Virus record (IMG/VR): IMGVR_UViG_3300032093_000032
Coordinates: 53,814-117,813 of that record
Source: a virus
DNA: 64,000 nt
Strand: one strand, 5' to 3'
The notes below the pieces were generated by a model that did no database searches, was not told the DNA's origin, and was given only the letters and a program-made list of their open reading frames with translations. Both the position numbers and the translations under genes were made by a program. Of this stretch, positions 46,761 through 54,655 are shown in pieces (within the stretch, counting starts at the first letter, position 1; every line of letters begins with the position of its first letter).

Positions 46761-48065
46761 TCATGTGTAGTCATATAACTTATAGGGCATTTCTACCCAT
46801 ACGCTCTTTGTTTGTTTTACCGTTTCTGCAATACGTTGTCTTACTATTTCAATTTGTTGGGTAGAATACAATATGTGACTGTAAGGATAAAATGTTAGAA
46901 TAGTACTAGTTCCAAACAATGTGTTTTCAGTGAAATATGGTTTGAGTGTATCAAAGTTTGTTAGTATATCGCAGTGTACGAACTCTATATCCATTGTTTC
47001 TCTAAATTTATCCCACGATGCAAAGATATGTTGTTGTGTGCTTTGTTTAGGTTCAGATGTTTTAAAGTGGTCTTGAGAAAATATTGGCTCAATAGATAGA
47101 TTATTTTCTATAGCATAATCATTGGCAAACTTTTCATAGTCTGTTCCATCCCATGTTTCGTATAACTTTTTCTTAAACTCTAAATTATTTTTGTTTACAT
47201 CATAGAATATTATTTTATTCGCACCAGAATTAATAGCACACAATTCAGCTAAGAATCCTGTAGCAGGATATATAACAGTTTTTGCTATAGCTTCATTAGT
47301 TGCCCATTCAGTTTGCCATGCATTCAATACTTGCATTTTAACTGCGTTACTAATAACTTTGATAAACAAGTATTGAGCATTATCTATACCTTCAATTAGT
47401 TCTAGGTTTTTAAATGCAGATTCAAATAAGTCAGTAGATTTTTTTGGATACAAATATAATCTACTTTGTACAGGAGTATCACTAATAATTGACTGCAAGG
47501 ATTGATTTACTGATTTAGGGTAGCGCCAACTTGAATCCCAATTTTGTACTTTATAATTTTTAAGCAGGTATTGTTCAATAATTTTAGTACCGAATTGTAA
47601 CTTTCTTTCTACTTGTTGATTACCTAAAGTAAGAAATAGGGGTGCATGACCATCATGCATATCTTCTATACTACGAATTAACTCGGTGCCGTAATCTGAC
47701 CCTTCAGAAAAATCATATTGGTCTAAGACTGAAGTTTTTATAATAAAACATTGTTCGTGGAAATAGGGAGTAATGTCATGTTCGTATTGTAATAAGTTAG
47801 CAATCAGTCCTACATCTTCAGGAATGTTTTCTAGCATGCCATAGAAATGATCCACATCTACTATGATATTACCTGCCCCTATGACTACTAGATATTCTGC
47901 GTTATGTTCAATATGATTAATTTCTTCATACGAATTAACAGTATGTATGGGATAATTTTTGTTGTTCATGGCTGTAACAAATGCTTGCGTTATTTGCAGC
48001 ATTTTTTCGTTTAGCCACTCACTGCTAGAAAAGCTCGGTACTAAAACGAAATTCACCTTGTACAT
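46761..48065 (-). CDS. Unknown protein, possible GT-A-like plus Rossmann-like domains
   Basis: The product has 434 residues. The N-half has 'AEYLVVIGAGNIIVDVDHFYGMLENIPEDVGLIANLL' (~56-92), with a DVD that could be a GT-A metal motif, and 'YFHEQCFIIKTSVL'. The C-half has 'IYPATGFLAELCAINSGANKIIFYDVNKNNLEFKKKLYE' (~265-305), a beta-alpha-beta unit like a SAM- or nucleotide-binding Rossmann fold. I cannot assign a family. It overlaps the hydroxylase-like gene by 41 bases and lies in a row with that gene and a Rieske oxygenase gene, so they may act on one substrate. Confidence 0.55.
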   Translation of the reverse strand: MYKVNFVLVPSFSSSEWLNEKMLQITQAFVTAMNNKNYPIHTVNSYEEINHIEHNAEYLVVIGAGNIIVDVDHFYGMLENIPEDVGLIANLLQYEHDITPYFHEQCFIIKTSVLDQYDFSEGSDYGTELIRSIEDMHDGHAPLFLTLGNQQVERKLQFGTKIIEQYLLKNYKVQNWDSSWRYPKSVNQSLQSIISDTPVQSRLYLYPKKSTDLFESAFKNLELIEGIDNAQYLFIKVISNAVKMQVLNAWQTEWATNEAIAKTVIYPATGFLAELCAINSGANKIIFYDVNKNNLEFKKKLYETWDGTDYEKFANDYAIENNLSIEPIFSQDHFKTSEPKQSTQQHIFASWDKFRETMDIEFVHCDILTNFDTLKPYFTENTLFGTSTILTFYPYSHILYSTQQIEIVRQRIAETVKQTKSVWVEMPYKLYDYT

Positions 48066-48678
48066 TCTGTTCTTTCATAGATTCTAAAAATAGATTTTTC
48101 CAAGCTTCGGTTGAATCATAGTGATGAACAATCATGTGGTACCTATCTTCATTACTTTCATTTCGTATAGAATGTGTGTAATGTGTGTTCATCGCATATA
48201 CATCGCCTGGATTAAACTCAAGTGACTCGCCGTCTTCCCAATGCCACTTGCAGTTTTTAGGATTAGTAATAGCTATATTAATTGCGCCTAATACTGAATG
48301 TTCTGTGTCAGAATGTGGTTCGATAATACCACCTGCTTCAAGTAACATGAATCTTACTCTAGCATAACTTGAACTTGGATAAACATTCTTTAGCCAATTT
48401 GTAGTAACAGGACACAAATCAGCTATTTCAGTAAACTTCATTAAAGGTGCCATTTCTCTAGCACTATTAAATTTATATACTTCCCATGCATAAGGATGCT
48501 GACTGCTTATACCTACGATGGGTAATGAGTGCCAACCTTTAGTTTGATAAGTTGATCGGTATTCAACGTACCTATCTCTCAATGCGATAGCTTCTTTTGC
48601 AATTTCTTCATGAGGAAATTCCAAATTCAATTTCATATATTTGGAATCACTAATGAGATATTCTCTCCCATCAAACAT
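48025..48678 (-). CDS. Aspartyl/asparaginyl beta-hydroxylase-like oxygenase
   Basis: The product has 217 residues with a double-stranded beta-helix: 'YARVRFMLLEAGGIIEPHSDTEHSVLGAINIAITNPKNCKWHWEDGESLEFNPGDVYAMNTHYTHSIRNESNEDRYHMIVH' (~102-187). The iron ligands are probably H118 and the His near 165; an intervening D/E is possible (HSD). Asp_Arg_Hydrox enzymes use Fe(II), and often 2-oxoglutarate, to hydroxylate side chains. Three bases separate it from the Rieske gene, supporting joint function. Confidence 0.75.
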   Translation of the reverse strand: MFDGREYLISDSKYMKLNLEFPHEEIAKEAIALRDRYVEYRSTYQTKGWHSLPIVGISSQHPYAWEVYKFNSAREMAPLMKFTEIADLCPVTTNWLKNVYPSSSYARVRFMLLEAGGIIEPHSDTEHSVLGAINIAITNPKNCKWHWEDGESLEFNPGDVYAMNTHYTHSIRNESNEDRYHMIVHHYDSTEAWKNLFLESMKEQNVQGEFRFSTELF

Positions 48679-48681
48679 TAA

Positions 48682-49737
48682 TTATTTTTCTCCCCAAAAT
48701 ACTTTAATGTATTTGTCGTAGTATTCGTGGAAGTATTTTAATCCTAATTCCATTGGATCATGTATTGGACCATAATCATCAAAATTACTAATTTGATTGT
48801 ACTTTCTACCCCTATCCATACGTTCTGCAATTTCGTCATCTTCGTATGCAGTTTCCATATAAGCAGCCTGATGCGCTTCCACAAACTCACTTTCAAAGTG
48901 ACAAATTTCTTCTGGATAATAAAACTCAACAATGTTTTTAGTTTTCTGTGGCGTTTCTGGCCATAGTGTAGAAACAACTAACACTTCTGGATACCACTCT
49001 ATCATTACATTTGGATATATAGTTAACCATATTGCGCCGTGTTTAGGAACATTACCTCGTCTATAATCCATTAATGCTTTATGCCAACGCTTATAAGTTG
49101 CAGTACCAGGTGTTTGTAATTTATTGTGTATGCCAACTGTTTGTACACTATACATATTACCAAACTGCCATTCTAAATCATCACAGTTAACAAAATTACC
49201 TAAGCCAGGATGAAAAGGTCTTACATGGTAATCATCTAGATAAACTTCAATAAACGTTTTCCAATTATAGTTGCATTCGTGAGTTTGTCTGGAATGAAAA
49301 ACATAACCATCAAAATTAAACATGTTGGCTGTTTTCATTGGGGATAAATCTTTGATTAAATCAAAATGCTTTTTCTCAAATATTAGTCCGTTCCAGGTTT
49401 GAGTAGGGAACTTGCGTAATTCTTTATCTGGACACGAATCAAAGTGAGGTGCTCCAATTAATTTACCTTCTAAATCGTATGTCCACCCATGCAATGGACA
49501 TACAATATTTGATGCTGTGCCAGAACGACTAAGCATAATAGCTTGACGATGCCTACATACATTACTAATACATTCTATACCGTTTTCGTTTTTAATTAAA
49601 ACTCTTGCCTCGTCATCTTGAGGTAATGTATAATAGTTATTGACTAATAACTCATGTCCTAAATATCTATTATGTCTGAACAGTGATTGTTCTTTATCAA
49701 ATATCGTATCTTGAAAATAGTATGATGACGGTTTCAT
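48682..49737 (-). CDS. Rieske [2Fe-2S] non-haem iron oxygenase, large subunit type
   Basis: The product has 351 residues. The Rieske cluster motif is C-x-H ('VCRHRQAIML', ~58-67) plus CxxH ('CPLHGWTYDLEGKL', ~79-92). The catalytic iron site is in 'NWKTFIEVYLDDYHVRPFHPGL' (~157-178), matching NWKxxxExxxExYHxxxxH. A third ligand would lie near the C-terminal acidic helix. Family members oxygenate aromatic rings, quaternary amines or other small molecules and need a reductase; none is seen. Rare in phages. The gene overlaps its upstream gene by four bases. Confidence 0.85.
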   Translation of the reverse strand: MKPSSYYFQDTIFDKEQSLFRHNRYLGHELLVNNYYTLPQDDEARVLIKNENGIECISNVCRHRQAIMLSRSGTASNIVCPLHGWTYDLEGKLIGAPHFDSCPDKELRKFPTQTWNGLIFEKKHFDLIKDLSPMKTANMFNFDGYVFHSRQTHECNYNWKTFIEVYLDDYHVRPFHPGLGNFVNCDDLEWQFGNMYSVQTVGIHNKLQTPGTATYKRWHKALMDYRRGNVPKHGAIWLTIYPNVMIEWYPEVLVVSTLWPETPQKTKNIVEFYYPEEICHFESEFVEAHQAAYMETAYEDDEIAERMDRGRKYNQISNFDDYGPIHDPMELGLKYFHEYYDKYIKVFWGEK

Positions 49738-50009
49738 GGCTTTGGTAAATTATAAGGTCTGTCGTACTGTGACGTTATACTGTTGTGTAGTTCTGGTCCC
49801 GCATATTTAATATTACTTTCTACAGGAAGTCCAAATCTTTTGCGAATATTTTTTTTATCTGCTTGACTACCGCAGCAGTCAGCGCATTCTTTAATTATCA
49901 ATTCAGCAAAGATTAGGTTGTATTGATCTATCCAATCTTCTACAGTAAGAATACCCTTAGGTACTGATTCTTTTGCCTTGTCGGCAATTTCTTGAATTTT
50001 TGTATTCAT
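49734..50009 (-). CDS. Small 'FAELIxxEC' phage protein
   Basis: The product has 91 residues with 'IFAELIIKECADCCGSQADKKNIRKRFGL' (~33-61), a motif seen in many small aquatic-phage proteins and repeated in the protein at 50231..50467. Function unknown. Confidence 0.6.
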   Translation of the reverse strand: MNTKIQEIADKAKESVPKGILTVEDWIDQYNLIFAELIIKECADCCGSQADKKNIRKRFGLPVESNIKYAGPELHNSITSQYDRPYNLPKP

Positions 50010-50012
50010 AAA

Positions 50013-50234
50013 TTATACCCAATCGTAAGTCTTTTCAAAAATTTCTTTGTCACAAATATAGAGTTCACCGTCTATACCACGCATAAGATAATCACCTGGC
50101 TTACCTTGTTTGTAATTACCTTCTAATGTGTTTACTCTAAATTCTTCATTGATTTGAGAGGCATGAACTACGATTGGTCTTTTCATACAACCATTCATGC
50201 CTTCTACTTGTTCAAATGTATCAAATATTTTCAT
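50013..50234 (-). CDS. Small PGDYL-motif phage protein
   Basis: The product has 73 residues: 'RPIVVHASQINEEFRVNTLEGNYKQGKPGDYLMRGIDGELYICDKEIFEKTYDWV'. The 'PGDYLxxGxdGExYxCxxxIFexTY' segment is a recognisable small beta domain of phages. It has been seen in varied contexts, function unknown. Overlaps upstream by four bases. Confidence 0.62.
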   Translation of the reverse strand: MKIFDTFEQVEGMNGCMKRPIVVHASQINEEFRVNTLEGNYKQGKPGDYLMRGIDGELYICDKEIFEKTYDWV

Positions 50235-50467
50235 TCTTCAACTCCGAAATGTTGTTTTATCATATTAGCACATGCATCTGCTGTAGGGCTAGTATCGTGT
50301 TCGACTAAATTGCAACGGTATGCCATACTTTGTATACCTGCCTGATTTTCGCACACACTTATACACTCACGAATAATCGATTCCGCAAATTGTTTTTGAT
50401 CAACTTGTGGCACACCTAATATTTCATATGTAGATTGTTTAAGTAAATCCTTTACTAAATCATTCAT
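50231..50467 (-). CDS. Small 'FAExIIRECI' phage protein
   Basis: The product has 78 residues, with 'KQFAESIIRECISVCENQAG' (~25-44), paralogous to 49734..50009, and a helical C-terminus 'ACANMIKQHFGVEE'. Overlaps the queD stop by four bases. Function unknown. Confidence 0.6.
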   Translation of the reverse strand: MNDLVKDLLKQSTYEILGVPQVDQKQFAESIIRECISVCENQAGIQSMAYRCNLVEHDTSPTADACANMIKQHFGVEE

Positions 50468-50979
50468 AGTAAATCCTCATTCCATTCACGATGACCTTCT
50501 CTAAAAGCCATATTACTTTGTGTTTCACGAACCTCTACACGATAACACCAAAGCCTTTCACTTTCACCTGGTCCCCACATATCGGGAATATACACGCCAT
50601 TCACATATTTGTAAAGCATATCGGCTAGACCCTCACAACCTAAACGTGGTAGTATGGTCAATTTAGCCATTTTCTTTTCTTGTAGTAATTTGAATGTTTC
50701 TAGTTCAGGATCATCTTCGGCTACTAATAGTGTATGGTCAAATTGATCTTCTAGTATTGCTTTTAATTCTTTTAGACCACCGTAATCAGCAGCCCAATTA
50801 CGGACATCCAAATGATCGGTACCAAAATAAAACTTCATTGAAAAACTGTAACCATGTATTAGATTGCAATGACTGTCAGCACGCCACTGACGATATGCGC
50901 ATGGAAAACTATCGTGATATTCTTTAGTGCTTGTATATTTGTAAGTTCTTGGTGGATTAACTTCGTTTAAGTAAAACAT
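50464..50979 (-). CDS. queD: QueD-like 6-carboxytetrahydropterin synthase
   Basis: The product has 171 residues from the ATG at 50979 (MFYLNEVNPPRTYKY), chosen because GAGGAG lies just upstream. Motifs: 'CNLIHGYSFSMKFYFG' (~37-52, normally CxxxHGHxY, here HGY), 'DYGGLKELKAILEDQFDHTLLV' (~65-86) and 'CEGLADMLYKYV' (~114-125, the CE..a dyad). It should convert dihydroneopterin triphosphate to the QueE substrate, though one zinc His is Tyr. Pathway partners: FolE, QueE. Confidence 0.82.
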   Translation of the reverse strand: MFYLNEVNPPRTYKYTSTKEYHDSFPCAYRQWRADSHCNLIHGYSFSMKFYFGTDHLDVRNWAADYGGLKELKAILEDQFDHTLLVAEDDPELETFKLLQEKKMAKLTILPRLGCEGLADMLYKYVNGVYIPDMWGPGESERLWCYRVEVRETQSNMAFREGHREWNEDLL

Positions 50980-51032
50980 TTTGTCTCCTCTATTAGCAAG
51001 ACATGCAGAATTTAATATAGCGGGATGAATGC

Positions 51033-51233
51033 CTAAGACCGCTGTCGTTTGTTCCATTTATTTATTACTTCTTCTACTGTATCTGCAAACATTTGTGCAG
51101 AACATCCTCCCACTTCTTCAGCACAGTTTACTGACCAAATAGTTTTTTGTCTATTATATGGATAAACTGTTTCATGCCAAAAATCTTGTTGATTTAAGTC
51201 ATTACCGCAGAAGGGGCAAGGCTTTAACTTCAT
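51033..51233 (-). CDS. Lar-like restriction-alleviation / zinc-ribbon protein
   Basis: The product has 66 residues. Two zinc knuckles, 'LKPCPFCGND' (3-12) and 'NCAEEVGGCSAQ' (~36-47), and the ending 'EVINKWNKRQ' match the Lar family (CPFCG...C...C...A...WNxR). Lar proteins reduce host type I restriction by enhancing modification. The match is to a short family, so function is inferred. Confidence 0.68.
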   Translation of the reverse strand: MKLKPCPFCGNDLNQQDFWHETVYPYNRQKTIWSVNCAEEVGGCSAQMFADTVEEVINKWNKRQRS

Positions 51234-51236
51234 TAT

Positions 51237-51707
51237 TTACCATTTTTGTTTTTGTTCTTGTGCTTCTGCAACACGCTTACGCAAATTACTAGAACTGAAA
51301 CTATGGTCACGGCTATTAAAAACTAATTCAATACCTTTTTTACGACAAGCTTCATCACCACTGAATTCTTTACCTTGATACTCAACACCTAGTATACGCA
51401 CATCTATTGGTAATGTCAAAAGAATATCTACCAAATCTTGTTCAGTTTGATAAACAACTACTTCATCAACGTACCTACATGATGACAATTGTATTTGTCG
51501 TTCGACAATACTTTGTACTGGTTTATTTTTGGTATCAGGTCTATCGATAGTTGGGTCTGTTTGTAATCCAGCAATCAAATAATCACAGTGATTTTTTGCT
51601 TCTGCAAGCATTGCAACATGTCCTGCATGACACAAATCAAACGTACTAAACGTTATACCTATTTTTAATCCTTTAGCTTTAAGGTCTTTAATCTTATTAA
51701 ATATCAT
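51237..51707 (-). CDS. Cytidylyltransferase-like protein
   Basis: The product has 156 residues. 'IGITFSTFDLCHAGHVAMLAEAKNHCDYLIAGLQTD' (~17-52) has the HxGH nucleotidyltransferase signature, and 'FSSSNLRKRV' (~139-148) the ISTTxxxxR-type motif. It resembles glycerol-3-phosphate or heptose-phosphate nucleotidyltransferases. It may supply CDP- or ADP-activated compounds for glycan synthesis with the nearby glycosyltransferases. Confidence 0.78.
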   Translation of the reverse strand: MIFNKIKDLKAKGLKIGITFSTFDLCHAGHVAMLAEAKNHCDYLIAGLQTDPTIDRPDTKNKPVQSIVERQIQLSSCRYVDEVVVYQTEQDLVDILLTLPIDVRILGVEYQGKEFSGDEACRKKGIELVFNSRDHSFSSSNLRKRVAEAQEQKQKW

Positions 51708-51843
51708 TTTTCTTTTCTCCTAACGGGCAATCACATTCTAATCTACCTTGCATACAATTACCTGTGCAACCAGGCAAATTCATAAACAAATATATTAACC
51801 CGCAAAATACTACAAATGTTAATATGGTAATTAATATAGTCAT
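51697..51843 (-). CDS. Small Cys-rich membrane protein (48 residues)
   Basis: The ATG at 51843 overlaps the folE stop (ATGA). The product has a membrane helix (~3-22, 'ILITILTFVVFCGLIYLFM') and a Cys-rich tail 'GCTGNCMQGRLECDCPLGEKK'. Short 'CTGNCxQGRxCxC' proteins are common in phages. The tail may bind metal or form disulfides. Function unknown. Confidence 0.62.
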   Translation of the reverse strand: MTILITILTFVVFCGLIYLFMNLPGCTGNCMQGRLECDCPLGEKKNDI

Positions 51844-52520
51844 GATTTACCCATCCTTGCAATACTCAAGAATTCATTTCTTGCTGCTGGATCAGACTTG
51901 AATCCACCACCTAAACGAACTGTAACTGTGGAACTACCTGTATCCTCTACTCCTCTGGACTTAACACAATAATGTTGTGCATCAATCATAACAGCAACAT
52001 CATTTGTTTCAAGGATAAAACACAACGTGTGAAAAATCTGCTCAGTCAATCTTTCTTGAATTTGTGGACGTTTACTAAAATATTCTACAATGCGATTAAT
52101 TTTACTTAGCCCTAGTACTTTTTGTTTAGGTACATATGCAACTGTAGCAAGACCATCGATAACTACAAAATGATGTTCACAATTACTTTGTACGTTGACA
52201 TTACGCTCAACTACCATTTCATTATACTTCATTTTGTTGTCAACCGTAGTGCATTTTGGAAATGCCTCATAATCAAGACCCCAAAAGATTTCATTGACGT
52301 ACATTTTTGCAACTCTTGTGGGTGTGTCAATTAAACTATCATCACTCATATCTAACCCTAAGGTCTTCATAATCTGATGAAAGTATCCTTCGATAGCCTC
52401 AATTTTTTCTTTACGTTCCCAAGTATTAGGCTTCATAGGAGTTTCAACTCCCATTTCTACTAGATACTGGTGAACTTGTTTTCCCAATTCGGGGTCGGTT
52501 TTAGTTTTGTTGTATGACAT
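51840..52520 (-). CDS. folE: GTP cyclohydrolase I (FolE)
   Basis: The product has 226 residues. Zinc-site motifs 'SNCEHHFVVIDG' (~112-123) and 'HYCVKSRGVED' (~184-194), plus 'LGLSKINRIVEYFSKRPQIQERLTEQI' (~140-166), are those of active FolE. It converts GTP to dihydroneopterin triphosphate, the first step to 7-deazaguanines and also folate. In phages it usually accompanies deazaguanine DNA modification. Confidence 0.92.
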   Translation of the reverse strand: MSYNKTKTDPELGKQVHQYLVEMGVETPMKPNTWERKEKIEAIEGYFHQIMKTLGLDMSDDSLIDTPTRVAKMYVNEIFWGLDYEAFPKCTTVDNKMKYNEMVVERNVNVQSNCEHHFVVIDGLATVAYVPKQKVLGLSKINRIVEYFSKRPQIQERLTEQIFHTLCFILETNDVAVMIDAQHYCVKSRGVEDTGSSTVTVRLGGGFKSDPAARNEFLSIARMGKS

Positions 52521-52593
52521 TTTGATTTCCTTCCTTACACGGATTAAATTTTTGAAGTTTGCAACCTTTGTGTTGCATTACTATTTATTCTAA

Positions 52594-52803
52594 TTAAGTA
52601 GGAAAGTATTTTTCTAGTACTTCTAACTTGTCTTTGTATTCTGCCATGGACGCTATTTCATTTTCCATTGCAGTCATAATGTCAGTATGGTCATGTATTG
52701 CGATTGGGTTATTCAACATAACCTCAACATTCATTTTGTGTTTCAAAATGTGTGACGTAAAGTGGACTCTTAAAGTTTCCAACATTTCTTTTCTCATAAT
52801 CAT
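52594..52803 (-). CDS. Conserved small helical phage protein
   Basis: The product has 69 residues: 'KEMLETLRVHFTSHILKHKMNVEVMLNNPIAIHDHTDIMTAMENEIASMAEYKDKLEVL'. It is helical with conserved His and Asn residues. Recurrent in T4-like aquatic phages. Function unknown. Confidence 0.62.
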   Translation of the reverse strand: MIMRKEMLETLRVHFTSHILKHKMNVEVMLNNPIAIHDHTDIMTAMENEIASMAEYKDKLEVLEKYFPT

Positions 52804-52812
52804 AATTTATCC

Positions 52813-54012
52813 TTAGTATTTTGTTTCACTTACGTGTTTGCGATAATCAGTACCCATTCTTAGATACTGTTCGCCTTGTCCAGTAATTATATCACAAATA
52901 CGATCAATTGTCTTGTCATTATAATCACTTATTTTTCCCATATTAATATGAGGGTGTTTCAACAATTTGAATAACTTAGTTAATGCATCGTTTATTGACC
53001 AAGGAATGTAAAGGCGTTCCGGGTCATTGGCGAATGTTTCAGGAAAGCTACGATAAGCAGGATATAACACATTACAGCCAAGAGCATCGGCTTCACTGAC
53101 TGTGTTTGAGACCCAGTCTTGTAACGCACAATTGAATAGAACACGGCTATCATTAAGGAGGGCATAGTAATCGTCCTTTTCTAAATCTTCATATACAACA
53201 AGCTTACCTTCATCTACTAAACGTTTAGTTCTTTCCATATAGCTGCTATTGTTTGATTTTAGTTTGCTACCGCTGAATACAGCAAACTCAATCTCATGCT
53301 GTTCGTAGCCTTCCCAATATGCCATTTGACTTCTTCTATGAAATTCTTCAATCAGATCCATGTAGAAATCAGGTTGCTTTTCTTGATCCCAACGTGCTGA
53401 AAAACAAACACGCAATTTTCGTTGATGAAATGACTTTAATTCACTCACTCTATTGCGAACTTCATCTTTACCAAATGCAAGACCACTGATATTATAAATC
53501 TTACCCTTCCAACCAGCAATCTTCATATGTGCAACCATTTCTTCGTTAGTTGCAAGAATTATGTCTGCGAACGAATCAACCATCTTTTCATAGTGACCCA
53601 TCCACTCTTGCATACCCCACACGTGAACGAAATCATCGGGGTCAATAGTTTGTGCAAGACAGCGAACGGCAATGCGAGGACGGTGAGTACGATCAATTTG
53701 ATTGAGAATATAAGGTAAGCTTTCGATACCTGGTTGAAACATGTCCTCAAAGTATACCACATCTGCATGATTTAGTTCTCCTGCTTTCATCATCTTAATG
53801 AGATTCATCATTTGGCTCATGCCAAAGTATGTACGACCGTGTGCATCAAGTACTTGACCAGTAACGATTGCCTGATCATTGCTTAATGTATCACCTGGTA
53901 CTATGACATAATCAATTTTACGCTTTTCAAAAACACTACGATTCCATTCTTGTAATTGTAATGTATATCTTGCCTTATATGGTTCAAGACCCATATAATA
54001 AAGTTTTCTCAT
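52813..54012 (-). CDS. GT-B glycosyltransferase-like protein
   Basis: The product has 399 residues. The start 'KLYYMGLEPYKARYTLQLQEWNRSVFEKRKIDYVIVPG' is typical of a glycosyltransferase seen in marine T4-like phages. The C-domain has 'VCFSARWDQEKQPDFYMDLIEEF' (~200-222) and 'WVSNTVSEADALGCNVLYPAY' (~304-324), where an acidic residue binds the sugar nucleotide. Its target is unknown. Overlaps its upstream gene by four bases. Confidence 0.72.
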   Translation of the reverse strand: MRKLYYMGLEPYKARYTLQLQEWNRSVFEKRKIDYVIVPGDTLSNDQAIVTGQVLDAHGRTYFGMSQMMNLIKMMKAGELNHADVVYFEDMFQPGIESLPYILNQIDRTHRPRIAVRCLAQTIDPDDFVHVWGMQEWMGHYEKMVDSFADIILATNEEMVAHMKIAGWKGKIYNISGLAFGKDEVRNRVSELKSFHQRKLRVCFSARWDQEKQPDFYMDLIEEFHRRSQMAYWEGYEQHEIEFAVFSGSKLKSNNSSYMERTKRLVDEGKLVVYEDLEKDDYYALLNDSRVLFNCALQDWVSNTVSEADALGCNVLYPAYRSFPETFANDPERLYIPWSINDALTKLFKLLKHPHINMGKISDYNDKTIDRICDIITGQGEQYLRMGTDYRKHVSETKY

Positions 54013-54506
54013 TCATCTTCCTTAAAGTCAATCACATTGCCGTTCTCATCAGCAATAATTATTCTTACTTGATTGTCATTTTCATCTTCAATAAGTATAG
54101 GTCCCCACATCCACGCTTCACTATCTGTGAGAGTCCAACCTTCTTGTTCTTCTAAGACTTCGTAAATACCATCTTCATCAATCAACTCCATAAGACGTTC
54201 TTGTTCTTCTTCATCCATGTCATCAGGAAAAACAATATCTTCCCAACAGCCGTCCCATAGACTATCAAGTTCAACATTTTCTATATTTTTATCCGTACAG
54301 TCGTACATGTTGATACTATCTTTTTTACCATCACCACTTGGCACATAATCAAACACAAATTCTGGTGGATTATCATCATTTGTTTCTACAAAAAAACTGC
54401 CACCGCGAAAACCAGTTTTGCGGATAATAGTCATACCATCTTTAACATAATGCTCATGTTCTTCTACAGTCTTTTTATAATAATTTGATACTTTCCAGTT
54501 AGCCAT
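54009..54506 (-). CDS. Acidic hypothetical phage protein
   Basis: The product has 165 residues from the ATG at 54506 (MANWKVSNYYKKTVEEHEHYVKDG). It is highly acidic in its second half ('FPDDMDEEEQERLMELIDEDGIYEVLEEQEGWTLTDSEAWMWG'). The layout resembles 15382..15948. A DNA-mimic or charge-based inhibitor role is possible but untested. Confidence 0.58.
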   Translation of the reverse strand: MANWKVSNYYKKTVEEHEHYVKDGMTIIRKTGFRGGSFFVETNDDNPPEFVFDYVPSGDGKKDSINMYDCTDKNIENVELDSLWDGCWEDIVFPDDMDEEEQERLMELIDEDGIYEVLEEQEGWTLTDSEAWMWGPILIEDENDNQVRIIIADENGNVIDFKEDE

Positions 54507-54507
54507 A

Positions 54508-54654
54508 CTATTTCTCTCTTTCTTCAAGTTCTTCTGCTAGTGTGAATAATACTAGGAAACCAATTATTGCAAGTCCCATCGCAACTATATCTCCCATACG
54601 GATCGCTATAGTTAGCAATATCCAAAATACAAAAAAAATTGTTCCTTTAATCAT
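54508..54654 (-). CDS. Small membrane protein (48 residues)
   Basis: The start is the ATG at 54654 (MIKGTIFFVFWILLTIAIRMGD), just below the stop of the upstream gene. Two hydrophobic stretches (~4-17 and ~23-40) are followed by an acidic tail (AEELEEREK). Function unknown. Confidence 0.5.
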   Translation of the reverse strand: MIKGTIFFVFWILLTIAIRMGDIVAMGLAIIGFLVLFTLAEELEEREK

Positions 54655-54655
54655 T

